64,000 nt of DNA. Source: an uncultured Lachnospiraceae bacterium. Lineage in GTDB: Bacteria; Bacillota; Clostridia; Lachnospirales; Lachnospiraceae. Position 1 is the stretch's first letter; every line of letters starts with the position of its first letter. Below, in pieces: positions 15,912 through 24,837 of this stretch. The notes beneath the pieces were generated by a model. That model saw only the letters and a program-made list of their open reading frames with translations, was not told the DNA's origin and made no database searches. The stretch spans positions 1 through 64,000 of the forward strand of contig CAJUPI010000006.1 of the NCBI GenBank assembly GCA_910588125.1, given 5' to 3'. Made by a program: the position numbers and the translations under genes.

Positions 15912-16688
15912 TCAGTACCAATAATAGGACAGGGTTTCGGTGATCCGGAATCCTGTCTTTTTGTAGAGGGAGACAGCAGGAATATTGTCGGCAGAGACGT
16001 GCAGGAGAATCCGTTTCAGGTCGTCTTTCTGCTGGAGGTGCGACAGCAGCAGGCAAAGTAACGCCAGACCAAATCCCTGCCCGCGCAGACGGGAGGTGAT
16101 CTCAACCTGATGAAGGCAGAGGACCTCCGGCGAGACCAGAGAGGTCAGGCAGGAACCAATGATATTTGCCGGGGAGGATAAGAAAAGCTGCCAGACGGCA
16201 TTTTCCGAAAAGACAGACTCTGGTGTAAGCAGCTCCACATGATGATTTTGTATGGATGGCATGTAAGGGAGCGGCAAGGAAAGTTTCCGTTCCATCCGTA
16301 ATTCCTGATGGGACAGTTCTGCCCCCAGGGTATCGAGGGCAGCCAGGGTATCGGTGCAGGTGCCGGATACCGGAAACAACAGATCGCATTCCGGGCAGCT
16401 TTCCAGTGCTAACGCAAGGAGCCGGGAGAAATATCCCTTCTGCCTGTGAGCCGGGTGGGTGAAGGCGATGCACTCGCAGGTGGCATCATCCAGCGGGAGC
16501 AGAGCCAGTGCGCTGAGCAACCGATCACGGCTGTCGCTGAGAAGATAATGGGCAGAGGCGCCGTCCTCTGTATGGATCGGGTAAGAGAGGGAAAGAGAAT
16601 CATGTTTTTGACAGAGGCGGACCAGAGAAAGAAGCGCCTGTTGCTGGTCAGTAGTCAGGCAGGAGGTCTGATGGATGGCAGGAGTCAT
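15912..16688 (-). CDS. Tandem GNAT-family N-acetyltransferase
   Basis: 258 residues with two GNAT-like halves. The first has CIAFTHPAHRQKGYFSRLLALAL around residues 80-105; the second has the acetyl-CoA motif LRGQGFGLALLCLLL and the closing NIPAVSLYKKTGFR. Such duplicated acetyltransferases acetylate small amines or protein N-termini; the substrate is unknown. The start at 16688 has AAAGGAT upstream, and the longer open frame runs into repeat R3. The repeat lies only ~22 bp upstream, so the promoter must be inside or beyond it. Confidence 0.8.
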   Translation of the reverse strand: MTPAIHQTSCLTTDQQQALLSLVRLCQKHDSLSLSYPIHTEDGASAHYLLSDSRDRLLSALALLPLDDATCECIAFTHPAHRQKGYFSRLLALALESCPECDLLFPVSGTCTDTLAALDTLGAELSHQELRMERKLSLPLPYMPSIQNHHVELLTPESVFSENAVWQLFLSSPANIIGSCLTSLVSPEVLCLHQVEITSRLRGQGFGLALLCLLLSHLQQKDDLKRILLHVSADNIPAVSLYKKTGFRITETLSYYWY

Positions 16689-16710
16689 ATGAGAGGATCC
16701 TTTCTGTGCT

Positions 16711-16841
16711 TTATTCAGAAGGTACGCCATGAAACAAGGAGCGGGAAGAGGTGGAAAGTCAAAATCAGCAGACCATTTCCCGCTTCTTCCCGCTCCTTGT
16801 TCCATGGCTGAGTATTCTCAGGGCTAAACTTAATGACATTG
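16711..16841. repeat. Palindromic MITE-like repeat, family A, reverse orientation (R3)
   Basis: It reads from TTATTCAGAAGGTACGCCATG through ACAAGGAGCGGGAAG to the inverted arm CCCGCTCCTTGTTCCATGG and ends CTTAATGACATTG. The right end is intact, while the left terminal repeat is lost. The remainder of the gap (16842-17080) holds no recognised gene. Confidence 0.75.
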
Positions 16842-17080
16842 GTCAAGTGGTTCGCAACTTGCTGCGGGGCCTTTGACCTGGATACAGTTTTTCTGCTGAT
16901 GGCCATTGGCCGGGTGATCGGTGGCCGGTAATAGAAGTATATAGAAAATACAGAGAAAATACAAGTGGTTGATTGTTATTTTATGAACGAGGTGATAGAA
17001 TAGGGGTGCCGCTTGACGGAGAGCTTTAAGGGAATGGTGAAGTCAGGGGGTTGGTAATAGTAAGAAAGAAGGAAAATGAT

Positions 17081-17458
17081 ATGAAATATGTAAAAGAATG
17101 TGCGGTGATTCTGGGAATTACGCTGGCAGGGGAATGGCTGAATGATGTGTTGCCGTTCCCGGTCCCGGCTGGAGTCTATGGGTTGTTTTTGATGCTTTTG
17201 TTGCTTTGTTTGGGAGTATTGAAGCTGGAACAGGTGGAAGCGACGGGGAATTTTCTGTTGGATATTATGCCGGTATTGTTTGTGCCGGCAGCAGTGGGAC
17301 TGATGGAAAGCTTTGAGCAGCTTCGTCCTGTGCTTGTGCCGGTGGCAGGGGTCTGTGCAATTTCGACGTTGGTGGTAATGGGAGTTACCGGGATAACAGC
17401 GGAGGCGTTCATTCGGAAGATGGATAACAGGAAGAATGGGAACAGGCATAAAGAGTGA
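17081..17458 (+). CDS. lrgA: LrgA/CidA-family holin-like protein
   Basis: 125 residues, four predicted membrane helices, a usual CidA/LrgA length. Characteristic features are GEWLNDVLPFPVPAGVYGLFLM and FLLDIMPVLFVPAAVGLM. These proteins act with LrgB in the membrane, with proposed roles in murein hydrolase control and in export/import of pyruvate or glycolate. AAGGAA precedes the chosen ATG; the upstream GTG of the open frame lacks a site. lrgB starts 20 bp later. Confidence 0.88.
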   Translation: MKYVKECAVILGITLAGEWLNDVLPFPVPAGVYGLFLMLLLLCLGVLKLEQVEATGNFLLDIMPVLFVPAAVGLMESFEQLRPVLVPVAGVCAISTLVVMGVTGITAEAFIRKMDNRKNGNRHKE

Positions 17459-17478
17459 TGTAGGAAGGGGGAGAGGAA

Positions 17479-18168
17479 ATGAACTTTGCGGGAGAGTCGC
17501 TGTATTTTGGTGTCGTGATCAGCTTGCTGGCCTATTGGTGGGGGCTGTGGCTGAAGAAAAAGCTGGGATGGGCTGTGCTCAATCCAATCCTGGTGGCAGT
17601 GGTGGTGGTGATTGTGGCATTAAAGCTTTTGCAGGTGGATTATGCGAGCTATAATGAAGGAGCGAGGTATATCAGTTATCTGTTGACCCCGGCTACCGTA
17701 TGCCTGGCAATTCCGTTGTATAAGCAGCTGGCATTGCTGCGGCAGAATTTATTGGCGGTAGCGGCGGCGATTGCGGCGGGGGTCGCTGCCAGTGCGGTGA
17801 GTATTTTTTTGCTGTGCCTGCTATTTCGGATGGAGCATGTTTACTATGTGACGCTGCTGCCCAAGTCGATTACCACAGCGATCGGTATGGGAGTCAGCGA
17901 GGAGGCGGGAGGTATAGTGACGATTACGGTAGTATGCATTATCGTTACGGGAATTTTGGGAAATATTATCGGTGAAACGGTATTTAGGCTTTTGCATCTG
18001 GAAAGCCCGATTGCCCGTGGGCTGGCATTGGGGACCTCGGCACATGCAGTGGGGACGGCAAAGGCGCTGGAGCTAGGAGAAATCGAAGGGGCGATGAGCA
18101 GCCTGTCAGTGGCGGTGGCCGGGCTGATGACCGTGGTGGTGGTTCCGGCAGTTTCTAATTGGATTTAG
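17479..18168 (+). CDS. lrgB: LrgB/CidB-family membrane protein
   Basis: 229 residues, strongly hydrophobic with about six or seven helices. It carries the LrgB hallmarks LLPKSITTAIGMGVSEEAGGI, GNIIGETVF and ARGLALGTSAHAVGTAKALELGE. It forms a two-gene unit with lrgA. By family knowledge it is related to PLGG1/LrgB transporters of glycolate or pyruvate-like acids. GGAGAGG lies just upstream. The pyr promoter begins 2 bp after its stop codon. Confidence 0.9.
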   Translation: MNFAGESLYFGVVISLLAYWWGLWLKKKLGWAVLNPILVAVVVVIVALKLLQVDYASYNEGARYISYLLTPATVCLAIPLYKQLALLRQNLLAVAAAIAAGVAASAVSIFLLCLLFRMEHVYYVTLLPKSITTAIGMGVSEEAGGIVTITVVCIIVTGILGNIIGETVFRLLHLESPIARGLALGTSAHAVGTAKALELGEIEGAMSSLSVAVAGLMTVVVVPAVSNWI

Positions 18169-18170
18169 AC

Positions 18171-18199
18171 TTGAAACGCTGGTAGCGATATGCTAAAAT
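18171..18199 (+). promoter_or_regulatory. Promoter for the pyr operon
   Basis: TTGAAA at 18171-18176, a 17-bp spacer, and TAAAAT at 18194-18199. It lies between the lrgB stop and pyrF. No clear PyrR-binding attenuator was recognised in the ~75-nt leader. Confidence 0.75.
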
Positions 18200-18277
18200 G
18201 GAAAAAATCGGCCAACGGCAGGTGACGGCAAAGATATCAGGCAGTTGCAGAGCCAGGCACAATTTAAGGAGGATCGT

Positions 18278-19195
18278 ATGATTCAACAGCTGATTCAGAA
18301 GATACAGAAGACAAAGGCTCCGTTGTGTGTCGGGCTGGACCCGATGCTGGGGTATATTCCGGAACACATTCTTAAGGCATCATTTCAGGAGTTTGGAGAG
18401 ACTCTGGAAGGGGCCGCCGATGCTATCTGGCATTTTAATAAGGAAATAGTGGATCATACCTGGGATCTGATTCCCTGTGTGAAGCCGCAGATTGCCATGT
18501 ATGAGCAGTTTGGCATGGAAGGGCTAAAGGCTTATGAGCGAACCGTCCGCTACTGCCAGGACAAAGGGCTTCTGGTGATCGGCGATGCCAAACGCGGGGA
18601 TATTGGGTCGACCTCCGCCGCCTACGCGACTGCCCATCTGGGGAAGGTAAAGGTAGGGGATACTATGCTCACGGCCTTCGACACAGAATTTTTGACAGTC
18701 AATCCTTATCTGGGAACGGATGGGGTGAAGCCTTTTGTGGATGTGTGCAAAGCGGAGGATAAAGGAATCTTTGTGCTGGTAAAGACTTCCAATCCTTCCA
18801 GCGGTGAGTTCCAGGATCGGCTGATTGAAGGCAGGCCTCTGTATGAACATGTGGCGGACAAGGTTGTGGAATGGGGAGCGGATTGTATGGACGGGGAGTA
18901 CAGCAATGTGGGTGCCGTGGTGGGAGCTACCTATCCGGAGATGAGTGCGGTGCTCAGAAAGCAGATGCCGCACACTTATTTCCTGGTGCCGGGCTATGGG
19001 GCACAGGGAGCGACCGCGCAGGATCTCCGGCCCTGTTTTGATGACAATGGTTTGGGAGCGATTGTGAATTCTTCGAGAGGTATTATTGCGGCGTACCGTC
19101 AGGAGAAGTATGCTAAATTCGGGCCAGAGCATTTTGGGGAGGCGTCCAGGCAGGCGGTAGCAGATATGGCGGCGGATATCAACAGCGTTTTGTAG
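18278..19195 (+). CDS. pyrF: Orotidine 5'-phosphate decarboxylase
   Basis: 305 residues, the longer (type 2) PyrF family. It decarboxylates OMP to UMP, the last step of de novo pyrimidine synthesis. The catalytic Lys/Asp motif is in DAKRGDIGST (K105, D108), with CVGLDP at 17-22 and VPGYGAQG near the phosphate site. AAGGAGGA lies 5 bp before the ATG. It is first in the pyrF-pyrK-pyrD-pyrE cluster; pyrBI and pyrC are not here. Confidence 0.93.
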   Translation: MIQQLIQKIQKTKAPLCVGLDPMLGYIPEHILKASFQEFGETLEGAADAIWHFNKEIVDHTWDLIPCVKPQIAMYEQFGMEGLKAYERTVRYCQDKGLLVIGDAKRGDIGSTSAAYATAHLGKVKVGDTMLTAFDTEFLTVNPYLGTDGVKPFVDVCKAEDKGIFVLVKTSNPSSGEFQDRLIEGRPLYEHVADKVVEWGADCMDGEYSNVGAVVGATYPEMSAVLRKQMPHTYFLVPGYGAQGATAQDLRPCFDDNGLGAIVNSSRGIIAAYRQEKYAKFGPEHFGEASRQAVADMAADINSVL

Positions 19196-19265
19196 GCGGA
19201 AGGGCAAAGAAAAACGGGAGCGGCCAAAGAAGGAATGGCTGTAAGCGGGATGACAGGAGGTTGTC

Positions 19266-20057
19266 ATGGAGAAAAACGGGAACGCCGGTAAGCAAAAAAG
19301 GGAGGCCAGGGTGGTCTCCCAGGAATGTCTCGCCGGCGGCATTTACAGCATGTGGATTGAGGCCATGGACATGGCTGCGGCGGCGAGGGCCGGGCAGTTT
19401 TTTTCTCTGTATACGAAGGATGCCAGCCGGTTGCTGCCTCGCCCGATCAGCATTTGTGAGATCGACAAGGGACAGGGCAGGCTGCGGCTGGTATACCGCG
19501 TGGCAGGGGCCGGAACAGAAGAATTTTCACGGTATCGCACGGGAGATTATATTACGGTGTTAGGGCCGCTGGGGAATGGCTTTCCGACAGAAGAAAACCC
19601 AAAGAAGAGAGCCTTTTTGGTAGGCGGCGGCATCGGTATCCCGCCGATGCTGCAACTGGCGAAAGAGCTTGCATGTGAAAAGCAGATTCTTTTAGGGTAT
19701 CGGGATGAGTTGTTTTTGAATCGGGAGCTGGCGGCATATGGCAGCGTCTGGGTAGCGACTGAGAATGGCAGTACCGGTACAAAGGGGAATGTACTGGATA
19801 TTATTCGTGAGCATGGCCTGACGGCGGATGTGATCTATGCCTGTGGACCGGTTCCGATGCTGCGGGCATTAAAGGAATATGCCATCCGGCATTCCATGGA
19901 GTGCTGGATTTCGTTGGAGGAGCGGATGGCCTGCGGCGTGGGGGCATGTCTGGCCTGTGTCTGCCAGTCAAAGGAGATTGACAGCCACTCTCATGTCCAT
20001 AATAAGCGGATTTGCAAGGATGGGCCTGTCTTTGCGGCGTGGGAGGTGGAATTGTGA
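19266..20057 (+). CDS. pyrK: Dihydroorotate dehydrogenase electron transfer subunit
   Basis: 263 residues. A ferredoxin-reductase-like protein with an FAD-binding region (RPISICEID), an NAD-binding region (GGGIGIPPMLQLAKEL, CGPVPMLRAL) and a C-terminal 2Fe-2S cluster with cysteines in CGVGACLACVC plus a later CKDG. It passes electrons from PyrD to NAD+. AGGAGG precedes the ATG. Its stop overlaps the pyrD start by four bases (GTGA), giving coupled translation of the two subunits. Confidence 0.93.
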   Translation: MEKNGNAGKQKREARVVSQECLAGGIYSMWIEAMDMAAAARAGQFFSLYTKDASRLLPRPISICEIDKGQGRLRLVYRVAGAGTEEFSRYRTGDYITVLGPLGNGFPTEENPKKRAFLVGGGIGIPPMLQLAKELACEKQILLGYRDELFLNRELAAYGSVWVATENGSTGTKGNVLDIIREHGLTADVIYACGPVPMLRALKEYAIRHSMECWISLEERMACGVGACLACVCQSKEIDSHSHVHNKRICKDGPVFAAWEVEL

Positions 20058-20959
20058 TAAACACGAAAGTAAAGCTGGCCGGAGTGGAGTTAAAGAATCC
20101 GGTAATGACAGCTTCCGGAACCTTTGGCAGTGGTGCGGAATATGGGGAGTTTGTGGATCTGAACCGTCTGGGCGCTGTGGTGACCAAGGGAGTAGCCAAT
20201 GTACCTTGGGCAGGTAATCCGACGCCGCGGGTTGCGGAGGTTTGCGGCGGGATGCTCAATGCCATCGGATTGCAAAATCCCGGTATTGACGTGTTTGTAA
20301 AGAGGGATATCCCGTTTTTGCGACAATATGACACGCGGATTGTTGTCAATGTCTGCGGAAGAACCACGGAGGATTACTTGGAGGTGGTGGAGCGTCTGGG
20401 CGAGGAACCGGTGGATTTTCTGGAGATCAATATTTCCTGTCCTAATGTCAAGGAGGGCGGGATCGCCTTCGGCCAGGATCCAAAAGCCGTGGAGTCAATT
20501 ACAAAGGCAGTTCGGGAGCGGGCAAAGCAGCCGGTGATCATGAAGCTCAGTCCGAATGTCACGGATATCGGCGAGATGGCGCGGGCAGCCGAGGCAGGCG
20601 GCGCGGATGTGATTTCACTTATCAACACACTGACAGGTATGAAAATTGACACCAAAAGGCGTTGCTTTGTGTTGGCGAATAAGACCGGGGGCATGTCAGG
20701 CCCGGCGATCAAACCGGTTGCAGTGCGGATGGTCTATCAGGCGGCATGCGCGGTAAAGATTCCGATCATCGGTATGGGAGGAATTGCCACGGCAGAGGAT
20801 GCCCTGGAGTTCATCATGGCCGGGGCGACAGCAGTCTCGGTCGGCACGGCTAATTTTTTCAATCCTTATGTGACGGTGGAGATTGCGGAGGGGATTGAAA
20901 AATATATGGAGGAAAACGGCGTCACGGAGATTACGGAATTGATCGGCTGTGTGAAATAG
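20054..20959 (+). CDS. pyrD: Dihydroorotate dehydrogenase, class 1B catalytic subunit
   Basis: 301 residues, FMN TIM-barrel oxidising dihydroorotate to orotate. The start is GTG at 20054, overlapping the pyrK stop and preceded by GGGAGGTGGA; the product then begins with the expected KLAGVELKNPVMTASG. The class 1B active-site cysteine is in EINISCPNVKEGG; KLSPNV, GGMSGPAIKP and IGMGGIATAEDALEF complete the FMN site. The presence of pyrK and cysteine rather than serine supports class 1B. Confidence 0.94.
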   Translation: MINTKVKLAGVELKNPVMTASGTFGSGAEYGEFVDLNRLGAVVTKGVANVPWAGNPTPRVAEVCGGMLNAIGLQNPGIDVFVKRDIPFLRQYDTRIVVNVCGRTTEDYLEVVERLGEEPVDFLEINISCPNVKEGGIAFGQDPKAVESITKAVRERAKQPVIMKLSPNVTDIGEMARAAEAGGADVISLINTLTGMKIDTKRRCFVLANKTGGMSGPAIKPVAVRMVYQAACAVKIPIIGMGGIATAEDALEFIMAGATAVSVGTANFFNPYVTVEIAEGIEKYMEENGVTEITELIGCVK

Positions 20960-20979
20960 GAGAGGGGAGCAAAGTACAG

Positions 20980-21654
20980 ATGGAAGATTATAAGAAGGAA
21001 TTTATTGAGTTTATGATAGACAGCGAGGTGCTGAAATTCGGAGACTTTGTTACAAAGAGCGGGCGGAAGACGCCGTTTTTTATCAATACGGGATTTTACC
21101 GGACCGGGTCGCAGCTGCATCGTTTGGGAGGCTATTATGCCAGGGCGATTGCAGAAGCCTTTGGGGTGGATTTTGATGTGCTGTTCGGGCCGGCTTACAA
21201 GGGCATTCCGTTGACAGTGGCGGCTTCGATGGCGCTCAGTGAGTTGTATGAGGCGGATATTAAATACTGCTCAAACCGTAAGGAGGTCAAGGATCATGGC
21301 GATAAAGGCATATTGCTGGGAAGCCCGATTCACGATGGCGACAAGGTGCTGATCATTGAAGATGTCACTACAGCAGGCACCTCGATCGAGGAAACTCTGC
21401 CGATCATCCGGGCACAGGGAGAGGTGGATGTACTGGGGCTGGTGGTGTCAGTGGACCGCATGGAGCGAGGGCAGGGGATGAAATCGGCGTTTCAGGAGAT
21501 TGAAGAAAAGTACGGATTTCGGGCAACAGCTATCGTGACTATGGCAGAGGTGGTGGAGCATCTTTATAATCGTCCATATAAGGGGAAGATTATCATTGAT
21601 GATGCACTAAAGGCCGCTATTGATGCATATTATGAGCAATATGGTGCAAAGTAG
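20980..21654 (+). CDS. pyrE: Orotate phosphoribosyltransferase
   Basis: 224 residues. It converts orotate and PRPP to OMP. The PRPP-binding motif is VLIIEDVTTAGTS, with GPAYKGIPL and the flexible loop KEVKDHGDKG also present. GGAGAGGGG lies upstream. Twenty bases separate it from pyrD, and it closes the pyr cluster. Confidence 0.94.
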   Translation: MEDYKKEFIEFMIDSEVLKFGDFVTKSGRKTPFFINTGFYRTGSQLHRLGGYYARAIAEAFGVDFDVLFGPAYKGIPLTVAASMALSELYEADIKYCSNRKEVKDHGDKGILLGSPIHDGDKVLIIEDVTTAGTSIEETLPIIRAQGEVDVLGLVVSVDRMERGQGMKSAFQEIEEKYGFRATAIVTMAEVVEHLYNRPYKGKIIIDDALKAAIDAYYEQYGAK

Positions 21655-21679
21655 TAACAGTTTAGTAAGGAGTACGAGT

Positions 21680-21829
21680 ATGGAGAGAATTTATAAGACC
21701 ATGAGGAACACAGGGGCGTGCAGTATTGCTGCCGGGATTGTGATCCTGGTGGCCGGAGTGACTGTGGGCATCGTGTCCATTGTCAGCGGCAGTATTTTGT
21801 TAAAACGCAAATCTGAGATTATGTTTTAG
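21680..21829 (+). CDS. Small 49-residue membrane protein
   Basis: TAAGGAGT lies 8 bp before the ATG, 25 bp after pyrE. The product has one hydrophobic segment (about residues 14-41, GAGCSIAAG-like then VGIVSIVSGSILL) and a short basic tail (KRKSE). It is probably an integral membrane miniprotein of unknown role, possibly read through from the pyr operon. Confidence 0.6.
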   Translation: MERIYKTMRNTGACSIAAGIVILVAGVTVGIVSIVSGSILLKRKSEIMF

Positions 21830-21932
21830 GTACATTGAGAGGGCAGTCTCTTTCCCGACGGAGAGAGGCTGCCTTCCGTTGCCTTTTGTTTGACAAAGGG
21901 CCGGGAATTGTGATGGAACGAGGGGAAAAGCG

Positions 21933-22409
21933 ATGATAAAAAACACGACCAGGAACCAGAAATTCGGGTGGGTATTGTTTCTTGCTTACCTGGCAATGCT
22001 GGTCTATTTTATGTTTTTTGCCGAATCCTTCGGGAGGGATCCGGCAAAACGGGAGTATGCATATAATCTGGAGCTGTTTAAAGAGATTAAACGGTTCTAT
22101 CAATATAGACATCAATTAGGGATGACAGCATTTTTATTGAATGTGGTGGGAAATGTGGTGGCGTTTATGCCCTGCGGCTTTTTTCTTCCTATTGTCAGCC
22201 GCAGAAGTAAAAAATGGTACAATGCTATCGGGCTCTGTTTTAGCTTGAGTCTCTGCATTGAGACGGTGCAGCTAATATTTAAGGTGGGAAGCTTCGATGT
22301 GGATGATCTGTTGCTGAATACCGTGGGGGGCGTGTTGGGGTATTTTTGCTATCATGTGGTGCAGCAGGTGCGCATAAGGAGGAAGCGTCATGAGAAGACA
22401 GCGACATAA
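21933..22409 (+). CDS. VanZ-family membrane protein
   Basis: 158 residues with four likely helices. The VanZ pattern is present: a first helix (WVLFLAYLAMLVYFMFFAESFG), the NVVGNVVAFMPCGFFLPI segment, SLCIETVQLIF and the closing FDVDDLLLNTVGGVLGYF. VanZ-like proteins are linked to teicoplanin tolerance in enterococci; most chromosomal members have no known function. It overlaps the next gene by 20 bp in another frame, so the two are probably cotranscribed. Confidence 0.85.
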   Translation: MIKNTTRNQKFGWVLFLAYLAMLVYFMFFAESFGRDPAKREYAYNLELFKEIKRFYQYRHQLGMTAFLLNVVGNVVAFMPCGFFLPIVSRRSKKWYNAIGLCFSLSLCIETVQLIFKVGSFDVDDLLLNTVGGVLGYFCYHVVQQVRIRRKRHEKTAT

Positions 22410-22716
22410 GATTTCTTATATTCGAAAGCCATTTGCCAGAAAGAGCCTGGTCTGTCTGCCTTTGGCGGCAGTAGCGCTGGCGATGGGGGTGATCAGCGTG
22501 AGCTTAAGCGTCCGTTTGCAGGGGCGGGGAGAGCTGAATGTGGCCGCCTGGGGAGTAAGCAGCTTTTTGTTTGCTGTCATGGCGCTGGCATATGGCGGGC
22601 TGTCGTTTTTGGAGAAGGAGAAGAATTATCTGCTGTCGAGGATTGGTATGTGGATGTCAGGGGCATTGATTGTGTTGTGGTTTTGTGTGACGGTGGTGGG
22701 GGTGATTGGGGACTAG
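22390..22716 (+). CDS. DUF6142-like small membrane protein
   Basis: 108 residues, three predicted helices (about 22-42, 52-72 and 86-106) after a basic N-terminus (RRQRHKISYIRKPFARKS). AAGGAGGAAGCG precedes the ATG inside the VanZ reading frame. It resembles a Lachnospiraceae family of unknown function often found near VanZ or peptidase genes. The next gene, an M29 peptidase, starts 48 bp downstream. Confidence 0.65.
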   Translation: MRRQRHKISYIRKPFARKSLVCLPLAAVALAMGVISVSLSVRLQGRGELNVAAWGVSSFLFAVMALAYGGLSFLEKEKNYLLSRIGMWMSGALIVLWFCVTVVGVIGD

Positions 22717-22764
22717 TGCCGGTACATTAAGACCCGACTTTTTGGAAAAAGGAAAGGAACAGAC

Positions 22765-24837
22765 ATGAAATATCAGGAATTGCGGATAAAGGAGAATACA
22801 CAGATACAGGAGCGGTATGATCTGGCAACGGAGCGGATTGCCGGCATTGTCAGGACAGAGGCGGAGGAAGTGCCCGATCCCTTTGCCGGATATTTTGTCC
22901 GAATGGCACGGTTTGCCGTTCAGATTGAAGAGCTGGCCAGAAGGCAGCTGCGGGAGGAGCTTTTGGAACTTTCCTTACAAAAGCTTCAGGAGCTGAACCA
23001 GAGCCTGTACGAAGATATTTTGCCGGAGAATTATGAACACAGCTATGCCAATCCGGAATTTGCCGTCCGGGCTTTAGGGAAGGAATTAGGCCCGGTTTTG
23101 TCGGCATTTTATGCTCAGCTCAGGGGAAGCATTGTGTTTGCCTATGAATGCCGGCTGGAGGACATTACCATTCTTTTTGAGACACTGATCGGGCTTTACA
23201 ACCGGTTTGAGGAAGAGATCCCCACGGAAAAGGCAGTGAAGGATGTGTTGTACTGGTTCCACAGTGATTATACGGATGTAACATTGCCATATCGGATTCG
23301 GGAGCAATTGGATCCCTCCCTGACGTTTGCTAAAGATATCATTATGGAGAGTGATTTGACGGATCTGCGATATCTCTACCGATTTGGAGAATATATTTCT
23401 GGCACTGAGCTGCAGGTGGCTTCGTTTTTGAACGGACTTCCAGAGGAGACGATTGAGCAAATGGCAGCCACATATACAGAAGGCTATCGAAAGGGCTTTG
23501 CGGTGATGGGCCGGGACTTGTCTAAGAAGAGAACTGTGGGTATCCGGTATGAGCTGGGGTTTGAACGGATGATTCGGGCGGCGATCCGGCAGTTTGCGGA
23601 TATGGGGCTTGAGGCTGTCATATATCGGGCGGCTATCTGGTCTGTGACGCAGACACCGAACCGCAAGGTGGGATATCACGGAACCTCACCCAACCGGCAG
23701 TATGATTATGACCACCGCTATGATGCGGCTCTTTATCTGGATAAGGCATTTAAAGAGCGGAAGCTGGCAGTGCTGCGGACGGCCTATGAGACTTACAAAA
23801 AAGAAGCGGCAGAGTACGCCGGCCCGGCTGTGGTGGAGACTTTCGGGGCGGATGCTTTCCGGCCGGAGAATAAGGCGGCTGCCTGTGCATTGAGCCGTAA
23901 GCAGGAAGAGCTTTCCCTGGCATATACCAATGAGTCCCTGGCGGTAATCAATCATTATGTTCCGGGAGATGAAACCAGTTTCACTATCATTGCTTTCCCG
24001 CTACCAGAGATCGGGAAAGATTTTGAAGAGATTTTTGAGGAAACCATCCGGATTAATACGCTGGATTATGAGATGTATCAGGAAATTCAGCAGAATATTA
24101 TACAGGTACTGGATCAGGCGGAGTATGTGCAGGTGACCGGAAGAGGAAAAAATGAGACGAATCTGCGGATTGCGCTTCATCCCCTGAGGGATATTGCCAG
24201 AGAGACGAATTTTGAGAACTGTGTGGCAGATGTAAATATCCCGGTGGGCGAGGTGTTTACCTCTCCGAGGCTTGCCGGCACCGGAGGGTTGCTGCATGTG
24301 GGGAAGGTGTATCTGGGAAATATTCAGTTCGAGAATTTGCGGCTCTGGTTTCGGGATGGTATGGTAACTGGGTATTCCTGTGATAACTTTGCCGATCCGG
24401 AGGAGGGGAAAAGACTGATTCGCCAAGAAATTTTGAAAAATCATGATACACTTCCCATGGGAGAGTTTGCCATTGGAACCAATACAACGGCATATGCCAT
24501 GGCAGAACGGTTCGGAATAGGGGAAAAGCTGCCGATTTTGATTGCAGAGAAGATGGGGCCGCATTTTGCCGTCGGGGATACGTGCTACAGCTGGAGTGAA
24601 GACTCTCCGATGTACAATCCGGACGGCCGGGAGATGGTGGCAAGAGATAATGAGATCTCGGTACTGAGAAAGGAGGATGTGTCCAAGGCATACTTTGGAT
24701 GTCATCTGGATATTACCATACCCTATTCAGAATTGGGGGATATCCGTGCCGTGTGTCCGGACGGCACGGAGCTTTGGGTGATTCGGGACGGCAGGTTTGC
24801 CGTGGAAGGAACACAGAAGCTGAATGAAGCGCTTTAG
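22765..24837 (+). CDS. M29-family aminopeptidase with long N-terminal extension
   Basis: 690 residues versus about 410 for AmpS-type enzymes. The first ~350 residues are a poorly conserved helical, Glu-rich extension. The C-terminal half carries the M29 metal-site signatures: an N-terminal-type SFTIIAFP, NIPVGEVFTSP, MGEFAIGTNT, EKMGPHFAVGDTCYSW and HLDITIPY. It likely removes N-terminal residues from peptides in the cytoplasm using two metal ions. AAAGGAA precedes the ATG. It converges with the acetyltransferase gene, overlapping it by 4 bp. Confidence 0.85.
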   Translation: MKYQELRIKENTQIQERYDLATERIAGIVRTEAEEVPDPFAGYFVRMARFAVQIEELARRQLREELLELSLQKLQELNQSLYEDILPENYEHSYANPEFAVRALGKELGPVLSAFYAQLRGSIVFAYECRLEDITILFETLIGLYNRFEEEIPTEKAVKDVLYWFHSDYTDVTLPYRIREQLDPSLTFAKDIIMESDLTDLRYLYRFGEYISGTELQVASFLNGLPEETIEQMAATYTEGYRKGFAVMGRDLSKKRTVGIRYELGFERMIRAAIRQFADMGLEAVIYRAAIWSVTQTPNRKVGYHGTSPNRQYDYDHRYDAALYLDKAFKERKLAVLRTAYETYKKEAAEYAGPAVVETFGADAFRPENKAAACALSRKQEELSLAYTNESLAVINHYVPGDETSFTIIAFPLPEIGKDFEEIFEETIRINTLDYEMYQEIQQNIIQVLDQAEYVQVTGRGKNETNLRIALHPLRDIARETNFENCVADVNIPVGEVFTSPRLAGTGGLLHVGKVYLGNIQFENLRLWFRDGMVTGYSCDNFADPEEGKRLIRQEILKNHDTLPMGEFAIGTNTTAYAMAERFGIGEKLPILIAEKMGPHFAVGDTCYSWSEDSPMYNPDGREMVARDNEISVLRKEDVSKAYFGCHLDITIPYSELGDIRAVCPDGTELWVIRDGRFAVEGTQKLNEAL

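Noticed and set aside
18200..18277. PyrR-type attenuator before pyrF
   Set aside because: No terminator/antiterminator pair or PyrR-binding loop could be recognised in the leader.
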